Shown here one piece after another: positions 26,601 to 36,455 of a DNA stretch of 64,000 bases; position 1 is the stretch's first letter; every line of letters starts with the position of its first letter. The notes below the pieces were generated by a model, which saw only the letters and a program-made list of their open reading frames with translations, did no database searches and had not been told where the DNA came from. The stretch is from contig NZ_KE386989.1 of the NCBI RefSeq assembly GCF_000429925.1, positions 1 through 64,000 of the forward strand, in the 5' to 3' direction. The translations under genes and the position numbers were made by a program. The DNA comes from Desulfatirhabdium butyrativorans DSM 18734 (GTDB lineage Bacteria; Desulfobacterota; Desulfobacteria; Desulfobacterales; Desulfatirhabdiaceae).

Positions 26601-27308
26601 TTATTCCACGGGAAAATCGAAATACGTATCCGGAAAGGGTTCGTTCGCGAGGGTAAAATGCCACCATTCCTTGTCGTACGGCTTGAAGCCGTTCTGTTTC
26701 ATGACGGTTTGCAGCAACATCCGGTGGGCTCGCAGGGCAGGCGGGAAAGACGGATGTTCTGGCCAGGATTCGGGGCCGAAGAAATCGAAACCGGTTCCCA
26801 TGTCCAACTCTTCATGGGGTGCAGCCAGCGATACGATCGTCAGATCCACGGTCGATCCCCGGGAGTGACCCGAACGGGCGGCGATATACCCCTCTTCGAA
26901 GACCCGGCTCTTGTCGACATTCGGATAATAGAATGCTTTCATGCGGGTGTCCTTCAGATCGCGCCCCCAGCGTACGAAGTGATCGACAGCCCGCTGCGGG
27001 CGGTAGGCATCGAAGATTTTGATGCCGAGCCCGAAGGGAGCGAGCGTATCCTGGACCTTCTTCAGCGCATCGGCGGCCTGGCGGGTCAGAATGCATCGCG
27101 GACTTAAGTACCCATCGACCTTTTGCCCCAGGAAATTGTTTTCCGTAAAATATCGAAGTTCGAATTGGGCAGTGGGAATGAGCTCATCGACATAGACAAA
27201 GCCCTGCGGCAGACTGGCGGCGAAACACCAGGCGGGAAGCACCAGCAAGATTGCCATTAAAAGCGTCCATGTCCCTTTGCCCGGATGATCGGGAAGACGA
27301 TGTGCCAT
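26601..27308 (-). CDS. ddpX: D-alanyl-D-alanine dipeptidase, VanX/DdpX family
   Basis: 235 aa zinc dipeptidase with a signal peptide (TLLMAILLVLPAWCFA), so it acts in the periplasm, releasing D-alanine from D-Ala-D-Ala. The zinc ligands and catalytic residues are visible in SGHSRGSTVDLT (S-x-H-x6-D) and in KEWWHF with Glu and His; FDAYRPQRA with the conserved Arg comes earlier. ATG 27308 with AAAGGAGG is chosen over ATG 27347. There is no vanR/S/H/A nearby, so a housekeeping role in peptidoglycan turnover is more likely than vancomycin resistance. Confidence 0.9.
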   Translation of the reverse strand: MAHRLPDHPGKGTWTLLMAILLVLPAWCFAASLPQGFVYVDELIPTAQFELRYFTENNFLGQKVDGYLSPRCILTRQAADALKKVQDTLAPFGLGIKIFDAYRPQRAVDHFVRWGRDLKDTRMKAFYYPNVDKSRVFEEGYIAARSGHSRGSTVDLTIVSLAAPHEELDMGTGFDFFGPESWPEHPSFPPALRAHRMLLQTVMKQNGFKPYDKEWWHFTLANEPFPDTYFDFPVE

Positions 27309-27710
27309 ATCTTTTTCCTCCTTTGACGTTTTGTTGCTGTCTCCCATTTGGTTTTCTTTTCTTTTCGGTTAGATAGCGCCTGAACGACAACCCCGTCTTT
27401 ACGCGGTCTGAGACAGCCAGAGGGCAGGCTGCTCACCAATTTCTTTGACACGGGATTCTGGATAACATAACGTAAATCCCCATGATCTGGCAATGCCTCA
27501 GGCAGGCTTCCCCCACCATCCCGTATCTGCACGAAACAGCCTGTTTCCGCGCTGCGCTTCACCGGCAGCCTCATGTGCGAGATGCTACAAAGGGCTGTCC
27601 AGAACATATTGATCTCATGAAATCGCCGATTCGTAAATCAGCAACCGGAACAGGAGCTCCAGGAAACGTACCATTCACCAAACAGACTGTTCAAACGAAA
27701 GGAGGCAGAC
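27309..27710. other. Gap with a partial family A end
   Basis: No gene found. A left end of family A (AGCGCCTGAACGACAACCCCG) lies at about 27373, without a clear right end. An AAAGGAGG at 27698-27705 is the ribosome-binding site of the acyl-CoA synthetase. The region must hold promoters for both divergent genes. Confidence 0.5.
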
Positions 27711-29369
27711 ATGACGAACGCAAGATCTATAAGCCCGTTGACCCCTGAGGAAAGCGCCCGCTACCGGGTGATCGATCGGGACACCATCGAATTCCTGAAA
27801 AACCGCTACAACAAGGTCAACCGATGGGTCATTGCCGACATGATCCGGAGAAGTCGGTATCGCTATCCGGATAAACCTGCGCTCATCTTCGGTGATCGGA
27901 GCCTGAGCTATGCGGAACTCGAAGATCACGCCAACCGTGTGGCCAATGCGCTGCTGGCGCTCGGCATCCGGAAATACGACCGGGTGGCGATCCTGGCGCA
28001 CAACACGATCCACCATGTGCTGACCTGGCTCGGATGCGCCAAATGCGGCGCCGTTTATCTCCCCATCAATTACCTGCTGCGCGGCAAGGACATCACCTAC
28101 TGCATGAACCATTCCGAAAGCTGCATGCTGATCGTTGAAGACGCCCTGTATGATCTGGTGAAGGACGTACTCGACGACATGCCAACGGTCAAAACGCTGA
28201 TCTGGTCCGACCAGGGTGCCGGAAAACCGCCGGTCAGCGCACGTTTTCTGGATTTCGACACCTGGTATCAGGCGGCTCCGGCAATCGAGCCGGACACGGT
28301 TCTGCACATCGACGATCCCTGCCAGATGACCTACACCAGCGGAACGGAATCGCTCCCGAAGGGGGTTGTGATCGGGAATCAAGCCCTGATGGCCGAATAC
28401 ATGGGCGCCATCATCGATGGCGGATATGAATCCGACGACATCAATGTCAATGCGCTTCCCATTTTTCACTGTGCGCAGCGAGACGTTTTCCTGAATCCCA
28501 TCTTCTGGGTTGGCGGTACGAACATCGTGTTGAACGCCGAGATGGACAAGATTTTCCAGGCCATCGCCGACTACAAGGCCACCATGTTCTTTGCGCCTCC
28601 GACGGTCTGGATCGGGATGCTGCGCCACCCGAATTTCGGCAAATACGATCTGAGCAGCCTGAGAAAGTGCTATTACGGCGCCTCGATCATGCCCGTCGAA
28701 GTCCTCAAGGAAATTCTGGAGCGCTTTCCCGGAAGCAAGGTGTACAACTATTACGGTCAGACCGAGCTTGCGCCCTATCATACGATCTTGAAGGCCTCGG
28801 ACGCCATGCGCAAACTGGGCTCGGCCGGCATGGCCGGGTTGAACATGGAAAGCCGGCTCGAGGATGACGCCGGGAATCCGATCACCGATGTGGGTGTTCC
28901 GGGTGAAATTTGCGGCAAGGGACCCCATGCCATGCTGATGTATTTCAAGGAACCCGAGAAGACGGAAGACGCCATGCGGGGCGGATGGTTCCACTCGGGC
29001 GACATCGGCATCCTCGATGAGGACCGCTACATCACGGTGGTGGATCGCAAGAAGGACATGATCAAGACCGGCGGGGAAAACGTCTCCACCCGGGAGGTCG
29101 AAGAGGTCATCTATCAGGACAATCGGGTAGAGGAGGTGGCTGTGGCGGGGGTTTCCCATCCGGTTTGGGTGGAGGCGGTCACCGCTTTCGTCGTTCCCCG
29201 GAAAGGAGCACAGATCACGGAACAGGAAATCATCGATCTGTGCAGAAAGAATCTGGCGCCGTTCAAGGTTCCCAAGAAGATCGTTCTCCTGGATGCGCTT
29301 CCCAAAACCCCGACCGGCAAGATTCTCAAACGCAACATCCGCTCCACCTACAAGGATCTCTTTTCGTAA
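27711..29369 (+). CDS. AMP-forming acyl-CoA synthetase/ligase
   Basis: 552 aa. Activates a carboxylic acid with ATP to an acyl-adenylate and then a CoA thioester. The P-loop TYTSGTESLPKGV, the A5 motif YNYYGQTELAP, the A7 motif GGWFHSGDIGILDE, the hinge VDRKKDMIKTGGENVSTREVEE and the C-terminal catalytic Lys in KTPTGKILKRN are all present, so it is complete and likely active. An AAAGGAGG site is 6 nt before ATG. Substrate chain length is not deducible; FadD3/FadD13-like or fatty-acid CoA ligases are the closest kinds. It stands as a single gene between repeats. Confidence 0.9.
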   Translation: MTNARSISPLTPEESARYRVIDRDTIEFLKNRYNKVNRWVIADMIRRSRYRYPDKPALIFGDRSLSYAELEDHANRVANALLALGIRKYDRVAILAHNTIHHVLTWLGCAKCGAVYLPINYLLRGKDITYCMNHSESCMLIVEDALYDLVKDVLDDMPTVKTLIWSDQGAGKPPVSARFLDFDTWYQAAPAIEPDTVLHIDDPCQMTYTSGTESLPKGVVIGNQALMAEYMGAIIDGGYESDDINVNALPIFHCAQRDVFLNPIFWVGGTNIVLNAEMDKIFQAIADYKATMFFAPPTVWIGMLRHPNFGKYDLSSLRKCYYGASIMPVEVLKEILERFPGSKVYNYYGQTELAPYHTILKASDAMRKLGSAGMAGLNMESRLEDDAGNPITDVGVPGEICGKGPHAMLMYFKEPEKTEDAMRGGWFHSGDIGILDEDRYITVVDRKKDMIKTGGENVSTREVEEVIYQDNRVEEVAVAGVSHPVWVEAVTAFVVPRKGAQITEQEIIDLCRKNLAPFKVPKKIVLLDALPKTPTGKILKRNIRSTYKDLFS

Positions 29370-29386
29370 CCCGGAGAAAACCACAT

Positions 29387-29726
29387 AGTGCCTGAACGGA
29401 AAACCCCTGTTTGGATCAGCCCGCCGCCGGAGGGCAGGCAATTTTGCGATACAGCGTGAAATCCTGCGGAACACAGGACTGCCGCCCGATCTCGTACGGG
29501 TCGGGCGGATCCGGGTCCATCCAGAAAAGCCGAATCCAATGAATGAGGGGTTTATATCGTGCTTTCTCCTTGAGAACGCCCGACCCAATCACGCCTTTGG
29601 CGTGATGCCTTTGGCGTGACGCCTTTGGCGTGATCTCCGGCGGCTTCAGACAAGTTCCCGCTGCATCGCAAAACAGCCCGCCCTCCGGCTCAGGTTGTAC
29701 CCAAAACTGGGTTTTCGTTCAGGCAC
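29387..29726. repeat. Long copy of family A element with hairpin-array insertion (copy 2)
   Basis: 340 bp bounded by AGTGCCTGAACGGAAAA and TTTTCGTTCAGGCAC. It aligns with 7177-7475 along its whole length but carries an extra ~41 bp at 29587-29632 made of three CGCCTTTGGCGTGA hairpin units. The first copy has only CCCAACGACCTCCGG at that place. Confidence 0.88.
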
Positions 29727-29810
29727 CGCATACTCAGACGCAACCTCCGCCATCAGCAACAGCGAGCTTGGACGGAGTTGCGCTGAGCCATAGAAAATCC
29801 AGCCGGGGTT

Positions 29811-31619
29811 TTACTGCACCGCTCCCGCCAGACACTCCACCAGGCCCGAATGCCGTTCAACGGGTGTGCGGATGGCGTGACGGATCAGGCTTTCTTCCCC
29901 GACGATGGCGACGGATTTGCAGGCCCGGGTGATGGCCGTATACAAGAGCTCCCGGGTAAGAATCGGCGATGGCCGATCGGGCAGCAGGACGACAACCTCG
30001 TCGAACTCCGATCCCTGGCTTTTGTGAATGGTCATGCTGTAGGCCGTTTCATGGGGCGGAAGCCGATAGGGCGAGATGCCGCGCTCCTGCCCGTTTGCCA
30101 GGGGAAAGCGGATGGTTCCGTGCCGATACCGATCCATTGACGCCTCATCGAAGCACATCCAGCCGATATCCCCGTTCGAGAGTCCAAGCCCGTAATCGTT
30201 TCGCAGGACCATGACCGGTCGCCCGGCATACCATTCCCGGTTGTCCGGCACATGCAGGATGCCGCGGGCCATGCGATCCAGAACCGCATTGGCGGCTTCG
30301 ACGCCGAATGTCCCCTGTCTGTGGGCGCACAGGATGCGAAATCGGGAAAATTCCCGTTCCCGCTCGAAACCATCTTCCAGCCGCAGCCATTTTTCCATCC
30401 ACACCCGGGCCATTTCCCATATCCCGGATATTTCCCGCAGATCGATGTGGCGGATTCCGCTCTCTGACGGATCCTTCAGACAGGCCATCGCCTCGTCGTC
30501 TGCACCGTTCGCAACGGCCCGGGCCAGCCGACCGATGCCGCTGGTCTCGGAAAACCGGTAATTTTTCGTCAACCGGATCACCCGCTCACCCCAGGCCGGA
30601 TTCATCCGCGCCGCGCTGCACACATCGGCCAGGACCGATCCGGCTTCCACCGAGGCGAGCTGGTTGCTGTCTCCCAGCAGGATGAGACGCGTTTCGGGGG
30701 CGATGGCTTCCAGCAGGCGGTGCATGAGGGACAGATCGATCATGGAGGCTTCATCGACAACGACGATATCGGCGGGGAGGGGATTCCGGGCATGGTATCG
30801 AAAATCGGCGGCCTGATCGGAGCGGGCGCCAAGGCCGCGATGGATGGTCTGGGCATCGGCTGGCAGGGCCGCACGGACAGCATCCGCACATGGCAGCCGA
30901 TCCCGCTGTTGCAGCACTTCCCGGAGTCTTGCCGCAGCCTTTCCGGTCGGCGCCAGGATCGTGATGGCGGGGGCAGCCCCCTGCCCGTTGAGCCGCTGTT
31001 CCACCAGCAGGGCCAGGATTTTCAGGACGGTGGTGGTTTTTCCGGTTCCGGGCCCGCCGGAGATGACACAAAACGAATGGATCACCCCCCTGCGTGCGGC
31101 CTCCCGCACCGGATCGTCCGGATGGCCGAAGAGACGGTCCAGCCCGGCATCGAGCAGGTCGGGCGCAATGTCTGGGGATGGCCGATGGATGCAGGCATTC
31201 AGACGATCCGCCAGCTTGCGCTGGCAAGCCCAGAGCCTTGCCAGATAGAGCCTGCCGTTTGGATCGAGCACGAGCGGCGCTTCGGGCGGGACATAGGCCT
31301 GCAGGTTCTGCGGCTCCCGCCAGACCAGGGGGCTTTGTATCAGGGCGCTCACCCATTCGGAGGCTTCCGGCCAGGCTTCGGTGAAGGCCATCCCTTCCGA
31401 AGATTCAATCGGCCTGCAGGCCAGTTTGCCCAGATCGACGCAGGTGTGCCCCTGGAGCGTGAATCGGCTTGCGACGGCCGCAGCCAGCAGCACCAGCGGA
31501 TCGGCTTCGGGGGCGATCCTTCCCAGGGACCGCGCCAGATGGTAGTCGAAATGCGAGAAAAACCCGGACGAACGGAGCCGCTCCAGCAGCGATATGCCGG
31601 ATGAATGGATCAGCGCCAT
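29811..31619 (-). CDS. recD: Exodeoxyribonuclease V alpha subunit, RecD helicase
   Basis: 602 aa SF1B 5'-3' helicase of the RecBCD double-strand-break repair complex. An N-terminal RecD region of ~150 residues is followed by Walker A GGPGTGKTTTVLK, then VDEASMIDLSLMHRLL (motif II), LGDSNQLASVEAGSVL (motif III), and the C-terminal YSMTIHKSQGSEFDEV and TRELLYTAITRA (motifs V-VI). The ATG lies 3 nt after a recB-like stop codon preserved in the duplicated segment at 31620-31698, as expected for the old recB-recD junction. Confidence 0.93.
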   Translation of the reverse strand: MALIHSSGISLLERLRSSGFFSHFDYHLARSLGRIAPEADPLVLLAAAVASRFTLQGHTCVDLGKLACRPIESSEGMAFTEAWPEASEWVSALIQSPLVWREPQNLQAYVPPEAPLVLDPNGRLYLARLWACQRKLADRLNACIHRPSPDIAPDLLDAGLDRLFGHPDDPVREAARRGVIHSFCVISGGPGTGKTTTVLKILALLVEQRLNGQGAAPAITILAPTGKAAARLREVLQQRDRLPCADAVRAALPADAQTIHRGLGARSDQAADFRYHARNPLPADIVVVDEASMIDLSLMHRLLEAIAPETRLILLGDSNQLASVEAGSVLADVCSAARMNPAWGERVIRLTKNYRFSETSGIGRLARAVANGADDEAMACLKDPSESGIRHIDLREISGIWEMARVWMEKWLRLEDGFEREREFSRFRILCAHRQGTFGVEAANAVLDRMARGILHVPDNREWYAGRPVMVLRNDYGLGLSNGDIGWMCFDEASMDRYRHGTIRFPLANGQERGISPYRLPPHETAYSMTIHKSQGSEFDEVVVLLPDRPSPILTRELLYTAITRACKSVAIVGEESLIRHAIRTPVERHSGLVECLAGAVQ

Positions 31620-31698
31620 GGTTCAGCGTCTTCCTGCTTCCCGAAAGAGGCTGTCAAGGGCTTCGATCAGGGCTTTGGGTGGTTGCATGGCATACAGC
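31620..31698 (-). pseudogene. Duplicated 3' end of recB upstream of recD
   Basis: The minus strand encodes [18 protein letters not shown] then EAGRR and stop, almost the same as the C-terminus of the full recB at 32847-32925 ([22 protein letters not shown], stop). DNA identity is high, with most differences at third codon positions. It marks the ancestral recB-recD junction, left in place when the segment 31700-32846 came in. Confidence 0.88.
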
Positions 31699-31867
31699 CG
31701 TATCCGATCCCATAAGACGGCTCAGGAATCAATTCTTGAGCCAAACGCAAAAGCGGCATATTTCGTCACCCCGGCGAAAGTCGGGGGGACGAAATATGCC
31801 GAAAAAGCAGGACTTCGGCTTTCCCCGAAAGCACACAGAAGGCCTTCTGCAATTGGCTCTCTTGCCA
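31699..31867. other. Junction DNA between recB scar and vapC
   Basis: No gene. Contains a CACCCCGGCGAAAGTCGGGG segment (31770-31792) resembling the dispersed CCCCGGC...GCCGGGG intergenic unit also seen at 24090 and 36590. Confidence 0.4.
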
Positions 31868-32299
31868 TTACAAATCAGCGTTTACCCCCAGAATTCTCAC
31901 CTGAATCTGCTTTGCTGCGGCGATTAACCGATCATCAAGGGTGGCTATGGGAAGACCCCGTTTCAGTGCAAGATCAAGATATGAAGCATCGTATGTTGAA
32001 AGCCGATTTTCCCGTGCCAGCAAGAAAATCTCCCGCAGCATTCTTTCAGGAGGCTCCTGGTCGACGATGATGGGCAGTTGTGAAAGAAGGGTGATAAATC
32101 TGTTGCTGGCAGCCTCGTTCAGACGCTTTTTACGCTCTGCAACCAGCAGGACATTGCCGACTTCCAGAGGCCAGATAGCCGGGACAATCGCAGTCATGTC
32201 TTCCAGGCTGTCCAACACCGACTCTGCATACGGACTGATCTCATCTGCGAAGCACCATGCCATCACCACGGAATTGTCAATGACAAACCGTTTATCCAA
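31868..32299 (-). CDS. vapC: PIN-domain ribonuclease toxin, VapC-like
   Basis: 143 aa. PIN-domain toxins cleave tRNA or other RNA when not bound by antitoxin. The acidic active-site residues are visible: Asp8 in VIDNSVVMAW, Glu in PLEVGNVLL, Asp in LSTYDASYLDLA, and Asp in ATLDDRLIAAA. It follows the antitoxin gene by one base, the usual order. It lies in the segment between recB and its duplicated end. Confidence 0.88.
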   Translation of the reverse strand: MDKRFVIDNSVVMAWCFADEISPYAESVLDSLEDMTAIVPAIWPLEVGNVLLVAERKKRLNEAASNRFITLLSQLPIIVDQEPPERMLREIFLLARENRLSTYDASYLDLALKRGLPIATLDDRLIAAAKQIQVRILGVNADL

Positions 32300-32300
32300 T

Positions 32301-32540
32301 TCAGCGCCTTCCCTCTTCGATCATCTCCTGAACACGTAACCCGTCAAGACGAAACTGCTTCCGGAAATTCCGCAATTCATCAATAATTTTTGCCGGGCTT
32401 GTTTTTGGAGGACACTCGGGGGGAAGCAAAACCGCTACAGGCACTCCATGCCTGGTGATGGTGATCCGCTCCCCCTTGCTGACGCGCTCGAGCAATTTGG
32501 GAAAATGCGTTTTGGCCTCGTATTCGCCGACGCTTTCCAT
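32301..32540 (-). CDS. vapB: Phd/YefM-type antitoxin
   Basis: 79 aa. The N-terminal VGEYEAKTHFPKLLERVSKGE followed by ITITRHGVPVAVLLPP is the typical DNA-binding Phd/YefM fold; the C-terminal ~35 residues would wrap the toxin. It is expected to repress its own promoter and neutralise the VapC-like toxin. Start chosen at ATG 32540 with AGGAGA upstream. Confidence 0.88.
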   Translation of the reverse strand: MESVGEYEAKTHFPKLLERVSKGERITITRHGVPVAVLLPPECPPKTSPAKIIDELRNFRKQFRLDGLRVQEMIEEGRR

Positions 32541-32846
32541 TCGATTTCTCCTGAAACCGCTTTACGGATGATGTGAAATGGCTTCCGGCAGGCCTGACTC
32601 CAAAAGGGCAACAATGCTCTGCAAGCCTTCCCGCTCCCGAGCCAAAACAGCTCCAAAAAAGGGATATGGTCAAATCTACGATAAAGAACGGCAGGAAGTA
32701 AAGATCAAAATGGTGAGGGTACGGATAACCAGGATTTCCAAACCCGGGCGGCCGGGTTCCCACACGGTATCGTGAAATTGACTGCATCTGGTGAAGTGTT
32801 TTCCTGAACGGGGTTCCTGTTCAGACGGCAAAAAGCGCCATAAGCC
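32541..32846. other. Gap upstream of the antitoxin, up to the recB stop
   Basis: No convincing gene. It must contain the vapBC promoter. A weak, degenerate family A pattern (TTTTCCTGAACGGGG...CCTGTTCAGAC) lies at about 32797-32823, right after the intact recB 3' end in minus-strand direction. Confidence 0.4.
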
Positions 32847-35800
32847 TCAGCTTCCTGCTGCCCGAAAAAGGCTGTCCAGCGCTTCGATCAGGGCTTTGGG
32901 GGGTTGCATGGCATACACCCCGCTTTGCGCGCCCTTCTCCGGAGACATCCCCCGCACGAACAGGTAATAGATCGCCCCGATGTGACGATCGAACGAATAG
33001 TCGGCCAGGCGGCTGGAGAGATACCGGTGAAGGGCAAGGGCATAGATGGCTGCCTGGAGCAGGTAATGGTGGGAGAACATTTGCTCCTGCAACCTTTCCG
33101 GGCCGTAATCTTCGAAATATCTTCCCAGAAAATTGGACTTGTAATCGACGATGTACCAGCGACCCTGCCAGCGGAACACCAGATCGATGAATCCTTTCAG
33201 ATACCCGCGGAACGCATCGAAAGGCAGCCCCTGCAGCAAGGCGGCGTAGCGCTTCGGCAACGACGGGAATTCCCCGCATCCCGATGCCCATGCCTCCGCC
33301 AGACCTCCGGCATCGATGGATCGGCTGCCGGGATAGGCTGCAGGAAACAGAAACCCCAGCTCGTTCAACCGGTCCCGCTTCGGAACCCGCCCGAGCCGCA
33401 GATCGGGCAGGGCCGCATCGAGCGGTGTGGCAAGCACGTCCCGCACGCTTTGGCAGAGCCTGCCCAGATGGCGTGCCGGATCGAAGCCGAAGCGGCTCAT
33501 TTGATGACGGGCTTCGGTTTCAACGCCTTGCGGGTCCGTGAAATCGATTTGTTCGAAAATGGCATGAATCAGCAAACCGGCCTGGACACCGGCATCGAAA
33601 TCCGCAAGCGCAACTTCTCCCGATTCATCCGCTGCAGCAGGCAGAGCCGCACCGTCGGACGGCGTATCCGGCCCATCCATGTCCCTTTCCGCCCAGGGTT
33701 TGGGAGGCATATCCTGCGCACTGGTCAGCCCGGAAAAACTCGTGATCCGCCAGACACGGCGAATGCCGGCCGGAGGCAGGGCCTGCAGCGCCAGATCGGG
33801 AACCTGGGAGCCGGGGCGCTGCAGGGGAATTTCCAAGATAACCGGGTCAAACGGGCAGATGTCTATGGCATCGGGGGCCCGGGCCTTGAACCGCAGAAGA
33901 TCATCCAGAAGCGCATCGTCGTCCCGGAAACCGGATGGCGCTTCGGGCCGGCCGGGATGCAGGAGATAGCCCAGGGCGTTCGATTCCACATCCTTGAGCC
34001 CTGCCGTATACACGACGCACGCATGCCGGGCCCGGGTGACCGCCACATACAGCAGGCGCATGCTTTCGGAAAACGCCTCTTCCCGGTTCAACCGTATTTG
34101 TTCTTCCTGGGGGTCGAGGTGCAGGCTGAGGCGGTGATTCGCCTGGGGATCATGGTAAAAGAGCGAACCGGAGGAGGCGTTTTTTCCGCCCCCGGAATCC
34201 CACAGATACGGGCAAATGACGATGGGGTATTCGAGCCCCTTGCTTTTGTGCACGGTGACGATCCGAACGGCTTTTTCATCGCTTTCCAGCCGCAGCTCGC
34301 TCTCCTGTCTCCCATCCGCATCCGCCCCATTCATCCGGGCTTCCATCCACTGGATCAATTTCGAAGGGCCCGCACGGGTTTCCCGCTCCGCCTGCTGCAG
34401 CAGTTCCGCGACATGCAGCAGATTCGTGATATGCCGCTCCGCACCCACAAACCCGGCAAGCCTTCGAAATCCGATCGGCTCCGGGCACCGGATGTCGGAT
34501 GCGAACACGGCATCGAGCATGGCGAATATGCCTTTTCGGTGCCAGAGGCTGCGCCAGTGGCGGAACGTTTCCATCCAGAAGCCTGCGAGGGCTTCGCTGC
34601 GGTTGATGCCGTGCAGGCCGGCTGCATCCAGCCCGAACAGATCGCTGCAGAGCGCTCCGCCAATCCGCCGGGCGCTCCCCGGCGCCTGAACGGCCCGCAG
34701 CAACCGCCAAATCCAGAGCGCCTCCGGACCATCCCATACGCTGTGTGTGCTTTCCATCACACCGGGAACCCGGTGCCCTGCCAGGGCATCGAGCATCTGA
34801 AATGCCTGGGCGTTGGTCCGCACCAGAACGGCGACATCTTCGCAGGAAATGGGCCTGCCATCGATGGATGCTCCTCCCGGGCAGAGCCATTCGGTAATCT
34901 GAGCCGCCACCAGCTCGGGAAGGTTTCGCCGCATCCATCGGAGGGACAGAAATCCGTTTCGATCCGGCTCCACGTCGGCGCTTCGCCGGATGAACCGGAT
35001 ATGCAGCGGCGCAGCCCGCTCCCCGTTCAGACGAAAGAGCGCGCCCGGCTGGACGCCCGCCCGAACCGCCTCGTAGCGAATCCGATCATCCACGAAGGGC
35101 TTTGCCGTGTTCTGGAACAGGGCGTTGATTCCGTCGATGAGCCCAGCACCGGAGCGGTAATTCGTATCGAGTCGGCAGACGTTCCCGGAAACCGAATCGA
35201 CGGCATCGAGATAGGTGAAAATGTCGGCTCCCCGGAATCCGTAGATGGCCTGCTTGGGGTCTCCGATCATGAAAAACGGGTGGCCCGAATCCGGGTAAAT
35301 GGCGTGAAAGATACCGTACTGGTAAGGGTCCGTGTCCTGGAATTCGTCGATGAGTGCTGCAGGAAACCGCTTCCGCAGGGTGCGGACCAGCTCCGGGCCG
35401 CTTGGACCCTGGAGACTGCGATACAGGTTCAGGATCAGGTCATCGAAGCCGATCACCCGGTAGTTGCGCTTGCGCAGGTCCCATTCACCGATGGCGGATT
35501 GCAGAAACTCCCGCTTCATCTGCACCAGCACGCCGGCACATGCCGAGCAGGTTTCGATCCATTTCTCGGCGAGATCGAAAAACGCGTGGACAGGCGGGCT
35601 GGCACCCTTGCGCGTGGCGGCCTGAAGCTTCGATGCGCTCAGCCGGATCAGGCCCTCCGGGGAGCTAAGCATCATGGGACCCTCTGGCTCCAGAAATGCC
35701 GATATTTCGCTCATCCATACGGGAAATTTTTTCGGCGGATATTGATTGGCCTTGAGGCCGTCGGCGTTTCGTTGAAGGAGCGAGAAAATCGTTTCCTTCT

Positions 35801-36455
35801 CCGCCTGCCACATCTTTCGGAGCGAGAGGTAGCGGCTGTCGAGATCAGCAGCAGCAGCCCGCACAGAGGGGTTGTCTTCCGGAAGCAGGACGAGATCGGG
35901 CCTTGCAGCAGCTTTTCGGAGCAGATCGGCCCAGGTCTTGAGGGTATCCTCTCCGGCAGCGAGCCCGGCGGCAATCCATGCCGGACCGGGATACACGGTT
36001 CTCGCCCACCAGTCCGCCGTGATTTCCTCCGCAGTGGATCGGGTATCCGCGCTCAGGGTGGCATCGAAGGGCATGCCGGTTTCGAAGGCGTACTGCCGGA
36101 GCACGGCATGGCAGAAGCCGTGAATCGTCAGAATCTGGGCCTCGTCGATCATGACGATGGCCCGCAGGAAGCGCTTCCGGAGCAGACCGGCATCACAGAC
36201 CACCAGAAAAGGCTGAACATCGGGGCCAGGCTCCCCGGATGTGAGGCTCATGAAGGTCTGCCGCAGGCGGGATCGGATCCGGTCCTTCAGTTCGGCTGCA
36301 GCCGCTTCGGTGAAGGTGACCGCAAGAACCTGATCGATCCCGAATCCTTCCGCGATGAGCCGGAGGTACAGGGCCACCAGATGCCATGTCTTGCCGGTCC
36401 CGGCGGAAGCCTCGATCAGATGGGGGCTGGAGAGATCAAGCTGAAAAATGTTCAT
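32847..36455 (-). CDS. recB: Exodeoxyribonuclease V beta subunit, RecB helicase-nuclease
   Basis: About 1202 aa. UvrD-type SF1A 3'-5' helicase with C-terminal nuclease. Walker [10 protein letters not shown] lies at residues ~15-23, [14 protein letters not shown] (motif II) and [15 protein letters not shown] (motif III) follow, then [14 protein letters not shown] (motif V) and [11 protein letters not shown] (motif VI). The C-terminal domain has the nuclease motif VDYKSN followed by [21 protein letters not shown] 36455 (MNIFQLDL) is favoured; the longer frame to 36497 starts inside a dispersed repeat. No recC gene lies on either side within the window, although RecBCD needs it. Confidence 0.93.
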   Translation of the reverse strand: MNIFQLDLSSPHLIEASAGTGKTWHLVALYLRLIAEGFGIDQVLAVTFTEAAAAELKDRIRSRLRQTFMSLTSGEPGPDVQPFLVVCDAGLLRKRFLRAIVMIDEAQILTIHGFCHAVLRQYAFETGMPFDATLSADTRSTAEEITADWWARTVYPGPAWIAAGLAAGEDTLKTWADLLRKAAARPDLVLLPEDNPSVRAAAADLDSRYLSLRKMWQAEKETIFSLLQRNADGLKANQYPPKKFPVWMSEISAFLEPEGPMMLSSPEGLIRLSASKLQAATRKGASPPVHAFFDLAEKWIETCSACAGVLVQMKREFLQSAIGEWDLRKRNYRVIGFDDLILNLYRSLQGPSGPELVRTLRKRFPAALIDEFQDTDPYQYGIFHAIYPDSGHPFFMIGDPKQAIYGFRGADIFTYLDAVDSVSGNVCRLDTNYRSGAGLIDGINALFQNTAKPFVDDRIRYEAVRAGVQPGALFRLNGERAAPLHIRFIRRSADVEPDRNGFLSLRWMRRNLPELVAAQITEWLCPGGASIDGRPISCEDVAVLVRTNAQAFQMLDALAGHRVPGVMESTHSVWDGPEALWIWRLLRAVQAPGSARRIGGALCSDLFGLDAAGLHGINRSEALAGFWMETFRHWRSLWHRKGIFAMLDAVFASDIRCPEPIGFRRLAGFVGAERHITNLLHVAELLQQAERETRAGPSKLIQWMEARMNGADADGRQESELRLESDEKAVRIVTVHKSKGLEYPIVICPYLWDSGGGKNASSGSLFYHDPQANHRLSLHLDPQEEQIRLNREEAFSESMRLLYVAVTRARHACVVYTAGLKDVESNALGYLLHPGRPEAPSGFRDDDALLDDLLRFKARAPDAIDICPFDPVILEIPLQRPGSQVPDLALQALPPAGIRRVWRITSFSGLTSAQDMPPKPWAERDMDGPDTPSDGAALPAAADESGEVALADFDAGVQAGLLIHAIFEQIDFTDPQGVETEARHQMSRFGFDPARHLGRLCQSVRDVLATPLDAALPDLRLGRVPKRDRLNELGFLFPAAYPGSRSIDAGGLAEAWASGCGEFPSLPKRYAALLQGLPFDAFRGYLKGFIDLVFRWQGRWYIVDYKSNFLGRYFEDYGPERLQEQMFSHHYLLQAAIYALALHRYLSSRLADYSFDRHIGAIYYLFVRGMSPEKGAQSGVYAMQPPKALIEALDSLFRAAGS

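Noticed and set aside
26601-27308. Vancomycin resistance determinant
   Set aside because: VanX-type dipeptidase alone, without vanH, vanA or the regulators, does not confer resistance; more likely peptidoglycan turnover.
27675-29588. 637-codon minus-strand open frame opposite the acyl-CoA synthetase
   Set aside because: Mirror of a complete AMP-ligase with all motifs; its N-terminus is the translated repeat at 29387-29726.
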